The position numbers and the translations under genes are program-made. A stretch of DNA of 48,476 nucleotides. It comes from Bacillus sp. 7884-1. Its GTDB lineage: Bacteria; Bacillota; Bacilli; Bacillales; Cytobacillaceae. Below, piece by piece: positions 17,057 to 25,547 of the stretch. Under the pieces are notes generated by a model. That model had not been told where the DNA came from and made no database searches. It worked only from the letters and a program-made list of their open reading frames with translations. Within the stretch, counting starts at the first letter, position 1, and each line of letters begins with the position of its first letter. The stretch spans positions 1 through 48,476 of the forward strand of contig NZ_NPDD01000127.1 of NCBI RefSeq assembly GCF_002272245.1. The letters run 5' to 3'.

Positions 17057-18259
17057 TTAATTCGTTGATTGAACGAGATTGGAACTGGCGGTCTCTTTAG
17101 AATAGGAAGTATTAAACTTCACAGAGTAACATAAAACATAGATTGCAATAAGCCCAGCAAGCAGATTTAACACAATCAACGATAGGTTTAAAGTAAAAAA
17201 TTGAGTCAATACTCCTACACCAACAACCGGACCAATAAATCCTGTGTATGCACATAAATAAAATGCAGTTATCACTCGGGCGCGGTCTGCTGGTTTTGGT
17301 AATTCACCAGCTAATCTTAATGCAACTTGAAACGTCCATCCTGCACCAATGGCTAGAATAAAGATTCCCGTCCAAAGCAAGAATAAAATTGCTGTGTGAC
17401 CGGAAAAAACGATAACCCATGAACCAATCGTAAGTAACAGGATTCCCATACGCATTCGTGAAATATGGTTACGCGGCCAAGGAAAGAGCTGCACCAAGGC
17501 TCCCCCACCTAAAAGCAATAATATTAACATCCCGGAAATAGAGAGATTATCGGTGTGTACGACATTCTTGGTGAAAGATGGAATAAGAGAAAGCACAATC
17601 CCGCATAACGTAAAAGCAGTAAAGATCGGAAGACCAATCATTGACCAAAAATGGGACCGAATATCGTTCGGAACACCAAGCGAAATCTTAATTTTAGATT
17701 GTTTTTTCCCTTGGTCTTCCTCCTGTTTCGGTAACAGTTCAAGAAATACTAAGGAAATCAATAACATAATGAGCAGAAACCAATATGGCAAATGAAGCGG
17801 CTGAAAATGCACATACTGTACGATTAAACCGGAGATAGCCGGACCAAGGCCAAAACCAATGTTTACTGTTATCCCTGACAGTTTAAGTGTCGTACTTACT
17901 TTATCGTGAGGTGTTTGTTTTAATAAGAAAACACTGGCCGTACCTGTAAAAGCGCCATAAGCGATGCCTTCTAATATTCTAGCCACATAGAGCATCCAGA
18001 CAGCATGACTCATAATAAAAATCAATGTTGATAAGATTGAGATCAATATACTAAAACGGACGACTCTTTTTAATCCCCAGTCACTCCCCCTAGCACCTAC
18101 TATCAGCAAGGTAGGAATTAAGAAAGCGGCATAGATGGCAAATAGGATAGTAATTTGGAGATTACTAAGTTGATAATACTCACTATATAAAGGGAATAAC
18201 GATGAAATAAACGTGGCACAACATGACATCATTAAAATGACCCAAAGCATCCTTTTCAT
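17057..18259 (-). CDS. MFS transporter (drug-efflux type)
   Basis: A 400-residue major facilitator protein with 12 predicted helices and a central hydrophilic loop (LPKQEEDQGKKQSKIKISLG). The motif-A-like segment GSDWGLKRVVRFS lies between helices 2 and 3. It is probably a proton-driven exporter of small molecules; the substrate cannot be read. The start at 18259 has GAAGGAAACAG before it; a TTG at 18277 lies upstream of that site. The promoter is nearly the same 50-bp block found before the epoxide hydrolase gene at 23111, so both are probably controlled by the TetR protein at 24640. Confidence 0.88.
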   Translation of the reverse strand: MKRMLWVILMMSCCATFISSLFPLYSEYYQLSNLQITILFAIYAAFLIPTLLIVGARGSDWGLKRVVRFSILISILSTLIFIMSHAVWMLYVARILEGIAYGAFTGTASVFLLKQTPHDKVSTTLKLSGITVNIGFGLGPAISGLIVQYVHFQPLHLPYWFLLIMLLISLVFLELLPKQEEDQGKKQSKIKISLGVPNDIRSHFWSMIGLPIFTAFTLCGIVLSLIPSFTKNVVHTDNLSISGMLILLLLGGGALVQLFPWPRNHISRMRMGILLLTIGSWVIVFSGHTAILFLLWTGIFILAIGAGWTFQVALRLAGELPKPADRARVITAFYLCAYTGFIGPVVGVGVLTQFFTLNLSLIVLNLLAGLIAIYVLCYSVKFNTSYSKETASSNLVQSTN

Positions 18260-18317
18260 TCTGTTTCCTTCTTTCAAATTTAATAGTGTACATTTATGGC
18301 TCTTCCTTGCAAAGCAA

Positions 18318-18373
18318 ATTTAACACATTTAAGAACAATCGGTCAATAATCATTTTGAATGAACGTTCTTAAA
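18318..18373 (-). promoter_or_regulatory. Promoter/operator of the MFS gene (twin of 24458-24515)
   Basis: On the minus strand TTGACC (18341-18346), 17 bp, TTAAAT (18318-18323). Inverted repeats ATTTAAGAAC (18326-18335) and GTTCTTAAAT (18364-18373) flank the -35 box. GACC-N4-GTTC and GAACGTTCATTC are candidate half-palindromic sites for a TetR dimer. Confidence 0.6.
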
Positions 18374-18405
18374 TTTGTGTAGAACATATTCAAATCCTCA
18401 AATCA

Positions 18406-18436
18406 TAAAAATAAGAGCTGCAAAACAGCTCTTTGA
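18406..18436 (-). terminator. Terminator of the ger operon
   Basis: AAGAGCTG-caaaa-CAGCTCTT hairpin about 60 bp beyond the gerC-type stop; on the minus strand it is followed by TTATTTTTAT. Confidence 0.7.
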
Positions 18437-18492
18437 TAAACCTTCCTATTCTATTTGGATGCAAAATATTCTTAAATTAACCAATTGTTCCT

Positions 18493-19593
18493 TCATGTTG
18501 ATTTTCCTGTATTTATCAAATCTACTTTTACTTTTACTTTATAATTCAAATTTGAGTAAACCTTATCCCACTCCATCTTGTTCCATCTTTCATAGGATAG
18601 ATTATTTCGTACTAATTTTCCTATTCCTATTGGATCTGTCTTATCTTTTTGTAATCTGAATAACAGCTTTTTTGAATGGGAAATTAAATATTTTTCAACC
18701 TGTTTTTCCATTTTTCTTTGATTCTTTTCTTCACTTAAATCCATTGGACCTGTGTATGCAAGGACGCTTCCTTTTATATCTAACATAATTTCAACCGTCA
18801 TATTCTCGTTTGTGTTTACTTTTTTATCATTAACAGAATGGATACTACTTAAGTAAAGCTGTTCATTTTTTCCTGACACATCATCATGAATATTAATCAA
18901 TAAACTGCCATGTTTGATGTCTCCACTTAAAAAATTTAGGATCTGTGTTTCACTTAAAGTTAGGCGTGAAACATACTGATCTCCTTTAAAAGTACCCAAT
19001 CCTATTAATTCAATTTTCTTGCCTTCATAGGATAAAACCGGTAAAACCGGGTCAATACCATCGTCGTAATAATCTCTTAAAAAACGATATTTATTAGTAT
19101 TTAAAACGTTATTTTGTTTACCTAATTTCTCGATGAACGTATAAAGGTATTCAGCATTATCTGTAATAGAGGGCATCTTTTTTTTTAGCAGCTCTTCTCC
19201 TTTTCCCTCCACGATAGCAAATTTAACTCGAGTTCCGACTTGTGGATCCCTTGTAAATGTCTCAACAACATTCATAAGTCCTTTTTTTGAGAGTTCCTCT
19301 CCAAAGAGAATGGTACTCTGCCCTCCAACAAGGTTTAAATTTGTTGAATTTTGAAGTTTAAGGTAGGTGTCATGAGTTGATTTTCCATTAACAGTTAAAG
19401 TCTGAGTATTAAACGTTCCTTCTTTAGAAACTGCGGGAAATAAGACAGTTGTTTTAAGTGGATTTTCTTTACTTTCAGACATATCGAAAGCAACAGATTG
19501 AATAATTCCTAAATCTTCAATAATATTACTTGTTCCGCAACCTGTTAATAACAAAGCACATATTGTAATTAATATAGTATTTTTATTTTGCAT
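18493..19593 (-). CDS. Ger(x)C family spore germination lipoprotein (GerC-type)
   Basis: A 366-residue lipoprotein with lipobox LTGC at about residue 19, matching the C subunit of nutrient germinant receptors (GerAC/GerBC/GerKC). Typical blocks are present: FDMSESKENPLKTTVLFPA near the N-terminus, RDPQVGTRVKFAIVEGKGEELL in the middle and SYERWNKMEWDKVYSNLNYKVKVKVDL at the C-terminus. It sits on the outer face of the inner spore membrane with the A and B subunits. It is the last gene of the operon; its ATG overlaps the end of the B gene by 11 nt, so translation is probably coupled. Confidence 0.92.
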   Translation of the reverse strand: MQNKNTILITICALLLTGCGTSNIIEDLGIIQSVAFDMSESKENPLKTTVLFPAVSKEGTFNTQTLTVNGKSTHDTYLKLQNSTNLNLVGGQSTILFGEELSKKGLMNVVETFTRDPQVGTRVKFAIVEGKGEELLKKKMPSITDNAEYLYTFIEKLGKQNNVLNTNKYRFLRDYYDDGIDPVLPVLSYEGKKIELIGLGTFKGDQYVSRLTLSETQILNFLSGDIKHGSLLINIHDDVSGKNEQLYLSSIHSVNDKKVNTNENMTVEIMLDIKGSVLAYTGPMDLSEEKNQRKMEKQVEKYLISHSKKLLFRLQKDKTDPIGIGKLVRNNLSYERWNKMEWDKVYSNLNYKVKVKVDLINTGKST

Positions 19594-20677
19594 GATCCGT
19601 CTCCCTATTAAGGCGGTTTTTCAGATTTTGAAAAAAAAGGAGGCATAGCACAAAGACAGGTAATGCCCAAGCTATACCTATTGCATAATTACTCAGCCAC
19701 CTTAACCACTTTTCGACATCTACAATGGTTTCTGGGACCAATGCAAGGGAAGAACCACTTGATAGTATTAGGAAAATCCAAACATTAGGCTTAATACTTT
19801 TCAACATATTCCCAAAAATTTGCTGTGCTCCCCAGTAATAGATGACAATTGTTGTTAATACCTTGAAAGCAAAAACGGAAAAGCAGAGATTTTCGGCTCG
19901 TGAAAGGAAAGGAACTTCTGTATATTCAAACAATGTCATAACTGGGTATTTATCATGTAAAATTTGATTGAAGCTAAAAAAGCCAAAGCTTAAAAAGAGG
20001 ACAGTTAAATAGAGCAACGTGGAGATAATATTTCCAATAAAAAGAGCCTTTGTCCATTTTTTTTCAACCATTGGAAAAAAAAGAATGGATACTTCACTAC
20101 CTAAAAAAGCTGTATATACATGAAGGGCTCCCTTGAAATAATCCGTTTCACCCTTAAAAAAGAAAGTAGTAAAACGTGCAAATTCAAATTCTGGAAAAAG
20201 ATAAAAAATTAATAAAATCATCAGCTCCACGAAGAAGAATAAAACCACACTTGCTTTAGCTATGTGGTAGATTCCACCTCTTAGCAATTGAAAACTTATA
20301 ATAGTAAATAAAATGATAAATAGTATGTCAGGTAAAAAGGGAAAAAACATCAATTTGTAAATCAAGATATATTCCCTCATAATCATGCTTGCTATTCCAA
20401 TCCAAATTCCAATGATAAACAAATAGATGGGCACCATTACCCATTTGGGAACGATCGCTTCAATAATTTCAAAGATTGACCTGCCTTTACCCAGCTTATA
20501 AATGATTGCAATCATCATAAGATTAATATTAACGAGTACGAAAATGAAAATAATACTTAACCAGCCATTTGTTCCGAAATATTCGGCAGTTAGTCGAGGT
20601 AAACTATACGCGACGAGACCATTTTGCATCATCATGATTAGAATAGATAGTTGAAGTGGATGGAGTCGTTCCTTCAT
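19583..20677 (-). CDS. GerB-type spore germination permease
   Basis: A 364-residue membrane protein with about ten helices, of the endospore germination permease family (GerAB/YndE-like, APC superfamily). It forms the B subunit, where germinant-binding determinants of these receptors usually lie. The start at 20677 is preceded by AAAGGTGATAAT and gives the normal family N-terminus (MKERLHPLQLSILIMMMQNG); the start at 20710 would overlap the A gene. Its spacing to the A gene is 10 bp and it overlaps the C gene. The specific germinant cannot be told from sequence. Confidence 0.92.
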   Translation of the reverse strand: MKERLHPLQLSILIMMMQNGLVAYSLPRLTAEYFGTNGWLSIIFIFVLVNINLMMIAIIYKLGKGRSIFEIIEAIVPKWVMVPIYLFIIGIWIGIASMIMREYILIYKLMFFPFLPDILFIILFTIISFQLLRGGIYHIAKASVVLFFFVELMILLIFYLFPEFEFARFTTFFFKGETDYFKGALHVYTAFLGSEVSILFFPMVEKKWTKALFIGNIISTLLYLTVLFLSFGFFSFNQILHDKYPVMTLFEYTEVPFLSRAENLCFSVFAFKVLTTIVIYYWGAQQIFGNMLKSIKPNVWIFLILSSGSSLALVPETIVDVEKWLRWLSNYAIGIAWALPVFVLCLLFFQNLKNRLNRETDHAK

Positions 20678-20687
20678 ATTATCACCT

Positions 20688-22211
20688 TTAATTCCTCTCT
20701 TTTTCACCATCGTTTTGCATCAAAGATTGCAGTGGTTGTCCTTTTTTTATTTTATTAAAAGGCCCTCTCACGATACTATCCATCCAATCTTTGAAGTAGG
20801 TAGGAGAAATCGGCATAAAATAAGGTGAAGATAAATTTGTTAACCCAGTTAAGTGGACGATTACTATTCCAAAAGTGAAAAAAATCCCAATATTCCCCAA
20901 AAAACCTGCCGCTAGAATAAATAGGAACCGAACGGTTCTAATGGAAGCACTCATTATATAACTCGGGACAATGAATGAAGCAATCGCCGATACAGCTACA
21001 ACAATGATTAAGATATTACTTGTAATTCCAGCTTCAACAGCTGCTTGGCCAATTACAATACCACCTACAATTCCAATCGTTTGACCAATTTTGGTAGGCA
21101 GTCTCGCACCCGCCTCCCTTAGCAGTTCAATGACGATTTCTAAAAATATAGCTTCAACGATGGGCGGAAAAGGTACTCTACTCCTGGACTGCATAATGCT
21201 TTGAAGCAGGGATTGAGGAATCATTTCGTAATGATAGGTACATATAGAGACATAAAAAGCCGTGAGTATTAATGTAATAAATAAGGCTAAATATCGAAGA
21301 ATCCTAACCCCTGTTCCTATAATCCAACGCTGATTATAGTCATCTGGTGACTCAAAAAAATCAAAGAAACTTGAAGGAGTACAAAAAATGTTTGGACTAT
21401 CATCGACAAGTCCGATTATCTTTCCAGAATATAGTTTTGTCACAGCTATATCTGGTCTTTCAGTGGTATAAAATTGTGGGAATGGCGAATGTTGATGATC
21501 ATCAATTATTTGAATCAAAACATTGGAATCAGATATGGAATCAACTTTAACAGATTGAATCCTCTCATTAAGCTGATTCACATTATCCATATTTGCAATA
21601 CCCTCAATATAAATTAAAAGAACTTTTGTTTTTGAGATTTCCCCAACAGATAACTTAACCATTTTTAAGCGAGGACTTCTCACTCTTCTTCTAATCAAGG
21701 AAACGTTTGTTTTTAATGCCTCATTAAATGAATCATGGGGTCCATTTATTACAGCCTCTGTTTCAGATTCTGAAATGGAGCGTTCCTCGAATCCAGATAC
21801 ATTTATTAAATATGTATTCTCCCCAGCAAACAAAGACACATTACCATCTAGGATTCCATTAATTACTTTTTCTTGATTATTTTCTCGTTTAAACAATGAT
21901 TGTTGAAAAGATTGTTCTAAATGATTCAAGGGCATTTCTCGTAGGGGTGAGAGTATTTCCCACTCTAATGTTTTGGAATCTACTAATGAGTTTAAATATA
22001 CGATGTGAATTTCATCATCATTAAATGACCGATGAACAAGATCAAAACTATCACCAAAGTCTGATAGTGTCGTTTCGTAGTTGGCTTTAGTAATTGATTT
22101 TTCATTAGAAGCTTGTTGATTACTATTCAAATGATGCGTTTTATTTAAATTATTTAAATCCGTCTCTTCTTGAAAGACCATCTTTTTAACTAGTGCTCGA
22201 AAGCGACCCAT
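20688..22211 (-). CDS. GerA-type spore germination protein
   Basis: A 507-residue GerA family protein: a soluble N-terminal domain (about 1-290) followed by a membrane region with about four to five helices (YLALFITLILTAFYVSIC..., GGIVIGQAAVEAGITSNILIIVV..., FLFILAAGFLGNIGIFF). The family block RVPFPPIVEAIFLEIVIELLREAG is intact, as is ARLPTKIGQTIGIVGG. It forms the A subunit of a nutrient germinant receptor. It is the first gene of the complete A-B-C operon; its ATG has AGGAAGG upstream. These genes are normally read in the forespore by sigma-G. I could not find a clear sigma-G promoter in 22212-22440. Confidence 0.93.
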   Translation of the reverse strand: MGRFRALVKKMVFQEETDLNNLNKTHHLNSNQQASNEKSITKANYETTLSDFGDSFDLVHRSFNDDEIHIVYLNSLVDSKTLEWEILSPLREMPLNHLEQSFQQSLFKRENNQEKVINGILDGNVSLFAGENTYLINVSGFEERSISESETEAVINGPHDSFNEALKTNVSLIRRRVRSPRLKMVKLSVGEISKTKVLLIYIEGIANMDNVNQLNERIQSVKVDSISDSNVLIQIIDDHQHSPFPQFYTTERPDIAVTKLYSGKIIGLVDDSPNIFCTPSSFFDFFESPDDYNQRWIIGTGVRILRYLALFITLILTAFYVSICTYHYEMIPQSLLQSIMQSRSRVPFPPIVEAIFLEIVIELLREAGARLPTKIGQTIGIVGGIVIGQAAVEAGITSNILIIVVAVSAIASFIVPSYIMSASIRTVRFLFILAAGFLGNIGIFFTFGIVIVHLTGLTNLSSPYFMPISPTYFKDWMDSIVRGPFNKIKKGQPLQSLMQNDGEKERN

Positions 22212-22480
22212 TCAAGTTCCTTCCTTTTAACCGATATATTTTCTATTATTTACTATTAATTTTTCAAATATGTATATATACACCATTCCAAAATCTAGAC
22301 TAACTAATAGCCTCATTCGTGAAAATGGAAAAGTAAGTCACTTTTTTGTGTCATTTCAAGTGCCAAGTTAATTATCAATTGGAATTCAGCTTGGATAGGA
22401 ATTATAACCTGCGTTTTCTTTACATAAAATAATAAACGTGAATGATATACAAGATAACCTATTTTCTGCGGAGGTATTTC

Positions 22481-22759
22481 GTGAAATTTTTACCGTATTT
22501 TGTTAGATATTTGTTGATACTATCCCTAGGATTTTCATTATTTTTAATGGGAGTAGGCTTCCTATTTAATGATAGCGGAGCCACTGCATTTGCTATATTA
22601 AAAGTATTTTGGTGGATCATACCGATTATTTTTTTCTTTGGAATAAATGAGTATTTGATAAAAAGAGGGGGATTGCGTTCATTAAATAGTTTATTTATTT
22701 ACGTTATATGTGTATTAGGGATTGGAATTTTGATTATTACGCGCTTTCTAGATCAATGA
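22481..22759 (+). CDS. Small membrane protein of unknown function
   Basis: 92 residues with three predicted membrane helices (LLILSLGFSLFLMGVGFLF, FWWIIPIIFFFGINEYLI, SLFIYVICVLGIGILII). The start chosen is GTG at 22481, with GCGGAGG 6 nt upstream; an ATG at 22442 lies before that site. I do not recognise the family. It stands alone, divergent from the ger operon, and is followed by a hairpin at 22846. Confidence 0.65.
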   Translation: MKFLPYFVRYLLILSLGFSLFLMGVGFLFNDSGATAFAILKVFWWIIPIIFFFGINEYLIKRGGLRSLNSLFIYVICVLGIGILIITRFLDQ

Positions 22760-22845
22760 TATTTGGTCTAGCCTCGAGGCTTTATAAAATCTCAATGAAG
22801 TTTGAAAATGATATAAAGTTCACCTAACTCTTGAAACAAGATAAA

Positions 22846-22875
22846 AATGCAGCTCCAACTTTATTAGAGCTGCAT
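22846..22875 (+). terminator. Hairpin after the small membrane protein gene
   Basis: ATGCAGCTC and GAGCTGCAT arms around an 11-nt loop. The T tract is weak (GCTTTCACTTGTTATTTT). Confidence 0.5.
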
Positions 22876-22879
22876 CGCT

Positions 22880-23110
22880 TTCACTTGTTATTTTGTAAAT
22901 TAGATTAATTTTTCACTATCGTTAACGTTAACAAAACCATGACCCGACGATCCAGCAATCCCAATTCGTCAGGAGCGTTTGGGACCAACATCCATTTGCA
23001 AGCCCCTGGCGGACCGCCAAGACAGTGATTTGGGTGGTACTTTTGCATGGTTATGACAAAAGCTGTTCACGTAAAGCATTACCATGTGAGCTGATTCCAC
23101 CTAACTCGAA
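22880..23110. other. Non-coding stretch, G+C-richer on its right side
   Basis: From about 22940 the base composition rises and matches the epoxide hydrolase gene next to it. A minus-strand open stretch (about 22911-23050, with GLLDRRVMVLL near its end) looks like neither a known family nor a gene with a ribosome site. It is probably flanking DNA imported with the hydrolase gene. Confidence 0.35.
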
Positions 23111-24334
23111 TCAGCGTAAAGATTTGAATGCAGTGCGGAGTTCTGAAGTGATAAACTCCGGCTGCTCCCAAGCTGCGAAGTGTCCGCCCTTAGGAAGCTT
23201 GTTGTAGTGGATGAGATTCGGGTACGCTTTTTCTGTCCAGCTCTTCGGTGCTTCATACATTTCGTCCGGAAATACGCTAACGGCAACTGGGAGCTTGACC
23301 CCTTTAACAGCGAAGAAGGAGATTCCGGCAACGGTGTTCTCCCAGTAGAGACGGGCTGCTGAAATCGCTGTGTTCGTAAACCAGAAAAGCGTTATGTTGT
23401 CTAGAACGTCGTCGCGCGTTAGCCCTTCTTTGACTCCGGCAAAAGATCTCGCAATCAGGGCATGGCTCTTCCAGTCGTGGTCAATCATAAAGGATGCCAA
23501 ACCGACAGGCGAATCCACCAGGCCGGTCAGCGTCTGCGGACGCGTTCCCATTTGGAAGGCGTAGGCGGATTTATTTTCGCGAACTTGCTCGCACACTTTT
23601 TTCTCTTCGTCTGAAAGACCGGACGGCAGCGGGTTGCCGGACCAGATCGCTGCATCAACATCGGACGGAATGACTTCAGGCATGTTGGTGTGAATGCCGA
23701 TCAATCCTTTAGATTCCTGAACGCCCATAAAGTTAACGACGATCGAACCCCAATCTCCGCCCTGCGCCACAAACTGCGTGTATCCAAGGCGAGTCATCAG
23801 TTCACCATATGCGCGTGCGATGCGTTTAGGGTTCCATCCGGTCGTGGTCGGCTTGCCAAAGAACCCATAGCCAGGCATCGATGGAATGACCACGTGGAAT
23901 GCATCTGATTCGTTTCCGCCGTACTCCGTAGGATTGGTAAGCGGTTCGATCAGTTTCATTTGCTCGATGATCGAGCCCGGCCATCCGTGCGCAATGAGGA
24001 TCGGCATCGCGTTCTCATGCTTCGAACGAACGTGAAGGAAGTGGAAGTCGAGTCCGTCGATCTCGGTAATGAAATGCGGGAAGGAGTTGATTCTCGACTC
24101 GATTTTGCGCCAGTCGTATTCGTCCGCCCAGTAACGAGCAAGTTCTTGAATCGTTCCGAGCTGAGTGCCTTGCGATTGATCCGATACCGTTTCCCTCTCT
24201 GGCCATCTTGTTGCGTTAATTCGTCTTTTCAGTTCAGAAATTTCTTCTTCCGGTACATTCACTTGAAAGGGACGAATGGCAGTCTTGTCTGTGGGTTTCA
24301 CATTACTTTGTTGTTTGGTAATCGTTTCTGTCAT
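23111..24334 (-). CDS. Epoxide hydrolase (EHN domain plus alpha/beta hydrolase)
   Basis: 407 residues, like microsomal/juvenile-hormone type epoxide hydrolases. The N-terminal EHN domain (about 20-130, with FQVNVPEEEISELKRRI and TRWPE) is followed by an alpha/beta-hydrolase fold. Key motifs: HGWPG at 116-120 (oxyanion hole), GGDWGS with nucleophile Asp194, acid Glu358 in FPDEMYEAP, and His385 in GGHFAAWEQP. It probably opens epoxides to diols in the cytoplasm; the physiological substrate is unknown. Codon use is markedly more G+C-rich than its neighbours, which suggests transfer. It shares its promoter/operator with the MFS gene at 17057 and lies downstream of a TetR gene. Confidence 0.9.
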   Translation of the reverse strand: MTETITKQQSNVKPTDKTAIRPFQVNVPEEEISELKRRINATRWPERETVSDQSQGTQLGTIQELARYWADEYDWRKIESRINSFPHFITEIDGLDFHFLHVRSKHENAMPILIAHGWPGSIIEQMKLIEPLTNPTEYGGNESDAFHVVIPSMPGYGFFGKPTTTGWNPKRIARAYGELMTRLGYTQFVAQGGDWGSIVVNFMGVQESKGLIGIHTNMPEVIPSDVDAAIWSGNPLPSGLSDEEKKVCEQVRENKSAYAFQMGTRPQTLTGLVDSPVGLASFMIDHDWKSHALIARSFAGVKEGLTRDDVLDNITLFWFTNTAISAARLYWENTVAGISFFAVKGVKLPVAVSVFPDEMYEAPKSWTEKAYPNLIHYNKLPKGGHFAAWEQPEFITSELRTAFKSLR

Positions 24335-24457
24335 TGGTGTATCTCCCTTTGTTTAATTTTGGATTTTATGGGGGTGCTTGGCTAAAAAACGCTTTAAAGA
24401 AATTTGTGAGCAAACAGTTTGTCCAAGATAGCTCAATGATTACTCCTTTCGAAAATA

Positions 24458-24515
24458 ATTCATCACATTTAAGAACGTTTGGTCAAGAATTATTTTTGAA
24501 TGTTCATTCTTAAAT
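24458..24515 (-). promoter_or_regulatory. Promoter/operator of the epoxide hydrolase gene (twin of 18318-18373)
   Basis: On the minus strand TTGACC (24481-24486) with a weaker -10 (ATGAAT) 17 bp on. Inverted repeats ATTTAAGAA and TTCTTAAAT flank the -35 box, and GAATGAACATTC is a perfect two-arm palindrome. About 80% identical over 50 bp to the block before the MFS gene. Confidence 0.6.
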
Positions 24516-24568
24516 GTAAGCAACTCCCAAGTTAATGAAATGCAAAGACGATTTTTACATTTTTGAAA

Positions 24569-24602
24569 AAAAACCGTAAGGCATGGTCGCCTTACGGTTC
24601 TT
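24569..24602 (-). terminator. Terminator of the TetR gene
   Basis: AACCGTAAGGC-atggtc-GCCTTACGGTT; on the minus strand it is followed by T8. It isolates the TetR gene from the epoxide hydrolase gene. Confidence 0.8.
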
Positions 24603-24639
24603 TTGATGTCTAATAGGCACTATAGAGTAATTGTTGCAT

Positions 24640-25215
24640 CTATTCCAATACCGTCAGATTCATTTCAATAATTTGGTGTAATTTTTCCCTGTCCGTTATC
24701 GTCTTAACCATCACGCGCAGTCCTATTAATGCATTAAGAAAATAATAAGACATCCCTTCCGCATTAAGTGTCTTGGAAAATTCTCCCGATTGTTGGCCTT
24801 CCACAATAAGATTACGTATTAACTGTTCTAAAGAGGTCCATCTCAGATGAACCAAATCTATTGCCTCAGAATCATGTTTTGCCAACTCAACAGCCGTATT
24901 CACTAGGAAGCAACCCTTGGGAAACTCTTTTTGTTGTTGGATTGCCATTTCAAACAATAATTGGATTGCTTCCCTAGCCGAACGGGTATCAGACATACGT
25001 TCGTTAACCAATTCCTCCAACATTTCACTATAACGTTTCAATGTTTTGACATACAAGGATTGTTTATCACCAAAAGTATCATACATACTCCCTTTATGAA
25101 CCCCCATATGCGACACCAGTTCCTGCATGGATGTCTTTTCATAACCTTGTTCCCAAAATAACTGCATGGCTTTAAGCAGAGCAGCATCTTCATCGAATTC
25201 CTTTTTCCGTGCCAT
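24640..25215 (-). CDS. TetR family transcriptional regulator
   Basis: A 191-residue TetR/AcrR-type repressor. The N-terminal helix-turn-helix (about 10-55) reads AMQLFWEQGYEKTSMQELVSHMGVHKGSMYDTFGDKQSLY, which is typical of the group that controls oxidoreductases and efflux in response to reactive chemicals. The C-terminal ligand domain contains a Cys in KGCFLVNTAVEL, also typical of this group. AAGGAGG lies 10 nt before the ATG. Its likely targets are the twin operators before the epoxide hydrolase (next gene) and the MFS transporter; this is inferred from the shared sites and proximity. Confidence 0.9.
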   Translation of the reverse strand: MARKKEFDEDAALLKAMQLFWEQGYEKTSMQELVSHMGVHKGSMYDTFGDKQSLYVKTLKRYSEMLEELVNERMSDTRSAREAIQLLFEMAIQQQKEFPKGCFLVNTAVELAKHDSEAIDLVHLRWTSLEQLIRNLIVEGQQSGEFSKTLNAEGMSYYFLNALIGLRVMVKTITDREKLHQIIEMNLTVLE

Positions 25216-25547
25216 GTCAATCCTACCTCCTTAATATGTGGTACCAGCGATACTGTAACATTAAAATATTTTCGAGGGCCTCTAAGTCCTCTAACCTGCG
25301 TCTACGAAAGATACTTATCAAATAAAAATACTGATTTTTGTCATTCTATTACAATTAGCTGTGATAAATATAATAACATAGTATTATTCTACTATCCTGA
25401 CCATTAGGATAACAAGAAAAGGAGTTCATGGGGACGGTTCTATTGGTCCACTTTTTATGTAACTTGAGCCAAGAGAAGCGTCCCTATTGTGTGTTGCTCA
25501 TGATATACTTACATCAAATACATACAAAAAAGCAAAGGACTACTATT
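25216..25547. other. Spacer between TetR and phosphotransferase genes, with a REP-like element
   Basis: The left part contains the TetR promoter region. An AAAAGGAG signal with ATG at 25428 leads straight into a REP-like element (25429-25495), so that apparent start is probably not that of a gene. Confidence 0.4.
25429..25495. repeat. REP-like hairpin, family A, imperfect
   Basis: GGGACGGTTCTatTGGTC and GAGCCAAGAGAAGCGTCCC form an imperfect inverted repeat around a T-rich middle. It is the same family as the perfect hairpin at 26581-26630, and the two lie on either side of the phosphotransferase gene. Confidence 0.6.

Noticed and set aside
22212..22440. Possible sigma-G promoter before the ger operon
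   Set aside because: No pair of -35 and -10 motifs with acceptable spacing could be defended by eye.
22911..23053. Minus-strand 46-codon frame in the G+C-rich spacer
   Set aside because: No ribosome site and no recognisable family. High G+C alone lengthens chance frames.
25428..25547. Possible 40-residue N-terminal extension of the APH-fold kinase
   Set aside because: It runs through a REP-like element and the family fold begins at the ATG at 25548, which has its own ribosome site.
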